9,876 bases of DNA from Candidatus Woesearchaeota archaeon. Lineage in GTDB: Archaea > Nanobdellota > Nanobdellia > Woesearchaeales > JAHWHD01. Below the pieces are notes generated by a model that was not told where the DNA came from, did no database searches, and saw only the letters and a list, made by a program, of their open reading frames with translations. The position numbers and the translations under genes were made by a program. Below are positions 6,606 through 9,876 of the stretch, piece after piece (position 1 is the stretch's first letter; each line of letters opens with the position of its first letter). The stretch covers positions 1 through 9,876 of the forward strand of contig JAHWHD010000052.1 in assembly GCA_019323525.1 (NCBI GenBank), read 5' to 3'.

Positions 6606-7256
6606 TTAAGCAGGTTGCAACACTGCTTCGTCTAATGAACCATAGTTTGGATGGTCAAAGTCTTTCAAAGGTACTATGTATGGTTCTGGTTTTTCGTACT
6701 TGCCGAACTTCTTGATGAAATCAAGTTTAGCTCTTTGAGCTGCTCTACCAAGTATCTTTGAATCGTACTTTTTTGTACCTCTTACAAGGTCAGCTACACC
6801 AGATCCTGGGACTGGCATATAACCTGCTGCTCTTTCAAGTATACCTTCACCAACAATAAGCAAACCATCAACAGTCTGGCTTCCTAGCTCAGGGTCAGAT
6901 TTACCGTATTTAACGTAATGGTATCCGTCAATTATGTCTGCAAGTGTTTTTACTGCAAAACCTGCTGCTTTAAACCCTAGACCTGGTACAGGACCCATTG
7001 TCCAGAACGTGTAAGTTCCTAAAGTATCAGCTGCAAAACCTGCTCCTCTTAACAAGGTAGCTGTAGATGTAAGGTAACCTTTGTTGTCAAAGTACTCCTT
7101 TGCGTAGCTGTCATAGGAGTTTGCAAGATTCTCTTTTAGATGTCTCTGCATCTCTGCTTTTTCCTGTTCAGTAGCCCTGTCAAAGTATTTCTTTACATCC
7201 TCGTCTTTGTTGATTAAATGCTCTACAAAGGTATCTACAAACGTGTCTTTTTTCAT
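6606..7256 (-). CDS. Hypothetical Gly/Pro-punctuated protein, 216 aa, last gene of operon
   Basis: No family is recognised. Residues 1-60 are charged and helical (LINKDEDVKKYFDRATEQEK and onward). Residues 61-160 are Gly/Ala-rich and mildly hydrophobic, with two related turns, GPVPGLGFKAAGF (88-100) and MPVPGSGVADLV (147-158). Each follows a hydrophobic helix, suggesting two helical hairpins that might dip into or lie on a membrane. Residues 160-216 are basic then acidic with several prolines. There is no signal peptide and no cysteine. Translation is probably coupled to the CBS gene: the start overlaps its stop as ATGA, and AGGGTGG (minus strand, 7261-7267) lies four bases upstream. Partnership with the helical membrane proteins of the same operon is inferred from linkage only. 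Pore-forming or holin-like roles cannot be excluded but lack a motif. Confidence 0.83.
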   Translation of the reverse strand: MKKDTFVDTFVEHLINKDEDVKKYFDRATEQEKAEMQRHLKENLANSYDSYAKEYFDNKGYLTSTATLLRGAGFAADTLGTYTFWTMGPVPGLGFKAAGFAVKTLADIIDGYHYVKYGKSDPELGSQTVDGLLIVGEGILERAAGYMPVPGSGVADLVRGTKKYDSKILGRAAQRAKLDFIKKFGKYEKPEPYIVPLKDFDHPNYGSLDEAVLQPA

Positions 7257-7630
7257 TGTACCACCCTATGCTTAAGTACCTGGTGCAATGTTACAATACC
7301 TATCATCTTGCCGTCTTTTGCTACTGCGTTCATAACCCTGTTGTTAGAGACCATTTCTTTAGCTACAGCCTCAACATCGTCATCTAGAGTTCTTACTTCT
7401 ATAGGCTGTGACATTATGTCTTTTGCTTTTAATGAGTTAGGGTCTTTACCCTCTGCGCACACCCTGTTGTTCATGTCAGTAACAGAGATTATACCTATAG
7501 GGTAATCTTTCTCGTTAACAACAAAGATATGGTTCAAAGTCTTTGAACGGATCTTTTTAGCAACCTCTACAATTGACTCCTCTTCTGTACATTTGAAAGG
7601 TTCTATCAATACACAGTCTTTAATTTTCAT
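7253..7630 (-). CDS. Stand-alone tandem CBS-domain protein, 125 aa
   Basis: Two CBS motifs make one Bateman module and nothing else. CBS1, about 4-58, has HIFVVNEKDYPIGIISVTD (34-52). CBS2, about 68-124, opens with DIMSQPIEV and has GKMIGIVTLHQV (107-118). CBS pairs usually bind adenine nucleotides such as AMP, ATP or SAM and regulate a partner. The G-x2-S/T-x2-D ribose-binding signature is intact in CBS1 (G46, S49, D52), but CBS2 has Q117 in the Asp position, so only one site may be competent. I chose the ATG at 7630, not an in-frame one at 7669, because GAGGTG sits six bases upstream and the CBS fold begins there. It overlaps the preceding gene by 11 nt and the next by ATGA. A regulatory subunit for the operon is the natural inference. 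Confidence 0.93.
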   Translation of the reverse strand: MKIKDCVLIEPFKCTEEESIVEVAKKIRSKTLNHIFVVNEKDYPIGIISVTDMNNRVCAEGKDPNSLKAKDIMSQPIEVRTLDDDVEAVAKEMVSNNRVMNAVAKDGKMIGIVTLHQVLKHRVVQ

Positions 7631-8786
7631 TTGTTTCACCTCGCGATTCTGATGGTTCATATTTATCAACTAGACCATTATATTTATCAACTGTATCTGT
7701 TAATGCAGCTCTTAGGGCTCTTTCCTTTTTATTCTTTCCTGTGTACCACAGTGTTGTGCCTGCTGCTCCTAAACCCAAGACAGCGCTTAGCTGCGGTACA
7801 AAGCGATCTGCAAAGTCTCTTACATACTGCGCTATCCAGCCGCTGTTAATATAATCTTGCCTTGTCTCTATACTATAGCTTTTCCCTTTCAACTCTGTAA
7901 TCATTGTGTTTACCTGGGTGTTAAGGTCTTTTACATCTGTTTCATGGCCTTTTCTTAGTTGTGCCTTGAGTTCCAAACCCTTTTTCAATAAATCTTGGAA
8001 CTTTAACATGTAATCTCTTGCTTCTCCGATCCTTGCGTAAAGGTTTCCTGCTTTTAGTAGGCCGGCACGTGCGATTACATCCTCTTTAGCGCCTGACTTC
8101 CAGTTCATCCTTAGATGTTTTAATGCAGCTTTTTCTCTTGCAGATGCAGCATTTATCATCTGGTCAAGTCTTTCCAGGACTTTTGTTTCAGCTATCCTGT
8201 TGTTCTCGTTTGCGTTGTAAACTTCGCAGAGCTGGTCAAGTCTTTTTACAAATACTTCGTAGTGCTGTTTTTGTGCCTGTTCTGCTGTATCTCCAAGGAA
8301 AAGTTTTGATACCCTGTCGTTAACATTTTTCTGCCAGAAGCCAGGTGTTGAATTGTACAAAGCACTGCCTAGCCTGTAAAGTTTTTGGTCAATTCTATCT
8401 TTAAATATTCTTGCTCTTTCAGTAAAATCGTAATGTTCTCTGAAAGAGTCGCAGTTTTTAATTATAGTATCGTATTTATGGAACTCGTCAGGGTCTATTT
8501 TTCTCAGGATTCCTTTAGTCTGTCTATGATGGGTTCTTAGTTTATCAGCGGCTGTTGCCATTCTGTCTTCAATACCGCCTTTAAGAGCGTAGAGGTTTAG
8601 TTCAAGTTCTCGATATTCTTTTTCTCCAAAGTCAACTGCTTTGACTAATTCGTCAGCAAGCTTGCCAAGACCGTAGTTTGCAGCAACTCCGCCTGCTACT
8701 CCTGTGCCTGCGGAAACTGCTGCTCTTTTCAAAAAGTCCCTTCTACTGAACTTCTTCTCTACTTGTTTCGCGTCTAGTTTCTCCAT
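7620..8786 (-). CDS. Tat-signal-like helical protein with C-terminal membrane segment, 388 aa
   Basis: The N-terminus has a textbook twin-arginine motif, SRRDFLK (14-20), followed by a weakly hydrophobic Ala/Gly stretch (22-41), as in Tat signals. There is no obvious AxA cleavage site, so it may stay as an anchor. Residues 45-325 are highly charged and predicted helical or coiled-coil, with conspicuous Lys/Arg/Glu/Gln and no enzyme motif. A hydrophobic Gly/Ala segment, about 331-348, starts with P331 and is followed by a basic stretch (KNKKER) and a polar tail to 388. I chose the ATG at 8786 because GGGGTG lies five bases upstream and the Tat motif falls at the usual distance. An upstream ATG at 8828 would add 14 residues and lengthen the overlap. 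Its first 44 nt overlap the end of the 353-aa gene in another frame. Function is unknown. Confidence 0.85.
   Translation of the reverse strand: MEKLDAKQVEKKFSRRDFLKRAAVSAGTGVAGGVAANYGLGKLADELVKAVDFGEKEYRELELNLYALKGGIEDRMATAADKLRTHHRQTKGILRKIDPDEFHKYDTIIKNCDSFREHYDFTERARIFKDRIDQKLYRLGSALYNSTPGFWQKNVNDRVSKLFLGDTAEQAQKQHYEVFVKRLDQLCEVYNANENNRIAETKVLERLDQMINAASAREKAALKHLRMNWKSGAKEDVIARAGLLKAGNLYARIGEARDYMLKFQDLLKKGLELKAQLRKGHETDVKDLNTQVNTMITELKGKSYSIETRQDYINSGWIAQYVRDFADRFVPQLSAVLGLGAAGTTLWYTGKNKKERALRAALTDTVDKYNGLVDKYEPSESRGETNEN
7637..7642 (-). promoter_or_regulatory. Ribosome binding site deciding the CBS gene start
   Basis: GAGGTG on the minus strand lies six bases before the ATG at 7630, inside the 3' end of the Tat-motif gene. 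It supports the shorter, 125-aa CBS product over the start at 7669. Confidence 0.7.
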
Positions 8787-9804
8787 TTTTGCACCCCATG
8801 ATTTTATCTTTGATCTTTTTAACAACAAGGTATGTTACTAAAGCTGCAACAGCTCCTGCACCGATTGGCGCGTATCTTGCATACTGTAGTTTTTGTGCAT
8901 TATCTAGCTGCATCTGTCTCGCAGTCCTGCACTCTGTCTGTATCTCCTGGATCTTTTGCCTTGTTTTACTGATGCCGATATTAACTTCGTCTATACCAAG
9001 CCTAACATTATCATCGTGCCTAATCCTGTCTGATAACATCCTGCATGCTCTTGCACGTAGAGCAGAGTCTGTTCCGACGATTACATCGTCAGCTGTGTTT
9101 GCAACAGTGTTAGCTACAGAACGTAATTTCTGTACACCTTTTGTCAATAACCAGGTTCCAAATGTCCTGTAATTTGTCTCAGGGTTTGGGATTACGCTTG
9201 TCACTGTAGTCACAACTCTAGGTGGCGGCTGCGGCACATCTATCTCGTGCAGTGTTTCTAGGCTGGATTTGATGTTATTGTAATGTCCTAAAGTTTGTTC
9301 AAGAAACGGTACTGTTGATTCTACCTTATCTATAGCGGGTTTTGCACTTCTAAGTGCTGCATCGTACTTTGATTCATTGAACAAGAATTTGGTGTATTGT
9401 AGTTGTTTTTGTGCATCTTCAAGGTTAAGGTCAACCCTGCAATACTGTTCAAGGACATCGTCAAGATTTGATCTTATAGAAGATATCTTTGAGTCTACCT
9501 GTGAACCGCCTGCATAGTAATATGCCATCTTAGGGGTTGCTGAGGCAAGCTTGCCCCATATAGAGTCTTTGAACTCTTTTGCAAAGTCAGGCATAAAATG
9601 CTCTTCAAGGTTAAGCCTTGATTTCATCTCCTTTACACGGTCCATATAAGACCTCAGCTCTTGTCTATTACCAATGATTAGTCGCATCCTGGCATCCAGC
9701 ATTGAGGCAGCTGTCCTGTCTGTTACTTTTGACAATAGCAAATAAGCTGCTCCGCCTATAACACCAGCAGATGCAAACGGTGCAAGATAGGTTTTATCGT
9801 CCAT
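8743..9804 (-). CDS. Helical protein with hydrophobic segments at both ends, 353 aa, first gene of operon
   Basis: An N-terminal hydrophobic segment (about 6-25, with small residues) is followed by a long charged helical region (30-188). Then come a Pro hinge with three consecutive prolines (193-195) and a Val/Thr-rich strand (197-205), a second helical region (215-308), and a C-terminal hydrophobic segment (309-328, from YAPIGAGAV). The product ends in a basic and acidic tail (329-353). There is no catalytic motif; the cysteines (C122, C254, C292, C338) are scattered. The topology, two terminal membrane segments enclosing a helical body, matches the next gene's product. The start at 9804 has no ribosome binding site, but a TATA box lies 22 nt upstream, consistent with a leaderless first gene. 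A structural or scaffolding envelope role is possible, but I do not recognise the family. Confidence 0.83.
   Translation of the reverse strand: MDDKTYLAPFASAGVIGGAAYLLLSKVTDRTAASMLDARMRLIIGNRQELRSYMDRVKEMKSRLNLEEHFMPDFAKEFKDSIWGKLASATPKMAYYYAGGSQVDSKISSIRSNLDDVLEQYCRVDLNLEDAQKQLQYTKFLFNESKYDAALRSAKPAIDKVESTVPFLEQTLGHYNNIKSSLETLHEIDVPQPPPRVVTTVTSVIPNPETNYRTFGTWLLTKGVQKLRSVANTVANTADDVIVGTDSALRARACRMLSDRIRHDDNVRLGIDEVNIGISKTRQKIQEIQTECRTARQMQLDNAQKLQYARYAPIGAGAVAALVTYLVVKKIKDKIMGCKNGETRRETSREEVQ
8792..8797 (-). promoter_or_regulatory. Ribosome binding site deciding the Tat-motif gene start
   Basis: GGGGTG on the minus strand lies five bases before the ATG at 8786, within the coding sequence of the upstream gene. 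It favours this start over the in-frame ATG at 8828. Confidence 0.6.
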
Positions 9805-9826
9805 AACATGCTGTAGAGCAAGGAAT

Positions 9827-9834
9827 TATTTAAA
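9827..9834 (-). promoter_or_regulatory. TATA box of the four-gene minus operon
   Basis: TTTAAATA on the minus strand ends 22 nt before the ATG at 9804, the archaeal spacing for a leaderless transcript. It is the only promoter-like element noticed for the operon, since all later genes overlap. Upstream, at 9858-9871 (plus strand), two direct AGTGAC copies are separated by two bases and could be a regulator site. The remainder of 9835-9876 shows no gene. Confidence 0.65.
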
Positions 9835-9876
9835 TCTGTCGCTTTTAATTACTGTTCAGTGACTAAGTGACAAAAA

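Noticed and set aside
7631..7669. Upstream in-frame start for the CBS protein
   Set aside because: The extra 13 residues are polar and precede the CBS fold; GAGGTG is correctly spaced only for the ATG at 7630.
8789..9172. 127-codon plus-strand frame opposite the 353-aa gene
   Set aside because: It is Cys/Ser/Leu-rich without a start signal, opposite a gene with a promoter, ribosome-bound neighbours and consistent topology.

Overview
The window looks like part of a small, compact archaeal genome, most plausibly a DPANN-type lineage such as Woesearchaeota or Pacearchaeota. That placement is an inference; no rRNA or other phylogenetic marker is present. The evidence is: archaeal-style TATA boxes 21-22 nt upstream of first-gene start codons; GAGGTG/GGGTGG-type ribosome binding sites confined to internal operon genes; many 1-nt gaps and ATGA overlaps; a T-run terminator without a hairpin; an enolase with the archaeal-style HAGN motif; a SpoIIM/DUF95 membrane protein; and a secreted thrombospondin-like Cys motif of the kind often seen in DPANN surface proteins.

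Layout. Plus strand 32-2536: three tightly packed membrane or surface genes. These are a SpoIIM-family multipass protein, a type I surface protein (signal peptide, Cys-rich TSP1-like motif, Thr/Pro stalk, membrane span, two cytosolic helical repeats) and a six-span membrane protein of unknown function. A 118-nt gap follows, holding two chained mini-ORFs and a very A-rich stretch. Plus strand 2655-5789: a lower-glycolysis cluster of enolase, an unrecognised 141-aa protein and cofactor-independent phosphoglycerate mutase (GpmI). The two enzymes catalyse consecutive steps, 3-PG to 2-PG to PEP.

Minus strand 6511-5796: two adjacent small proteins, each with two zinc-ribbon-like CxxC pairs, convergent with gpmI and only 6 bp from its stop. 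Minus strand 9804-6606: a four-gene operon with one TATA box at its head, overlapping reading frames throughout and a T-run terminator at its end. It encodes two helical proteins that each have a hydrophobic segment at both ends (the second with a perfect twin-arginine motif), a stand-alone tandem-CBS protein, and a 216-aa Gly/Pro-punctuated amphipathic or hydrophobic protein. I recognise no known system here. It is the best candidate for something undescribed, possibly an envelope-associated complex with a nucleotide-sensing CBS subunit, but that role is speculative.

No rRNA, tRNA, CRISPR array, insertion sequence or integrase was seen. The longest stretches without a gene are 2537-2654, 6512-6605 and 9805-9876; all are described below.
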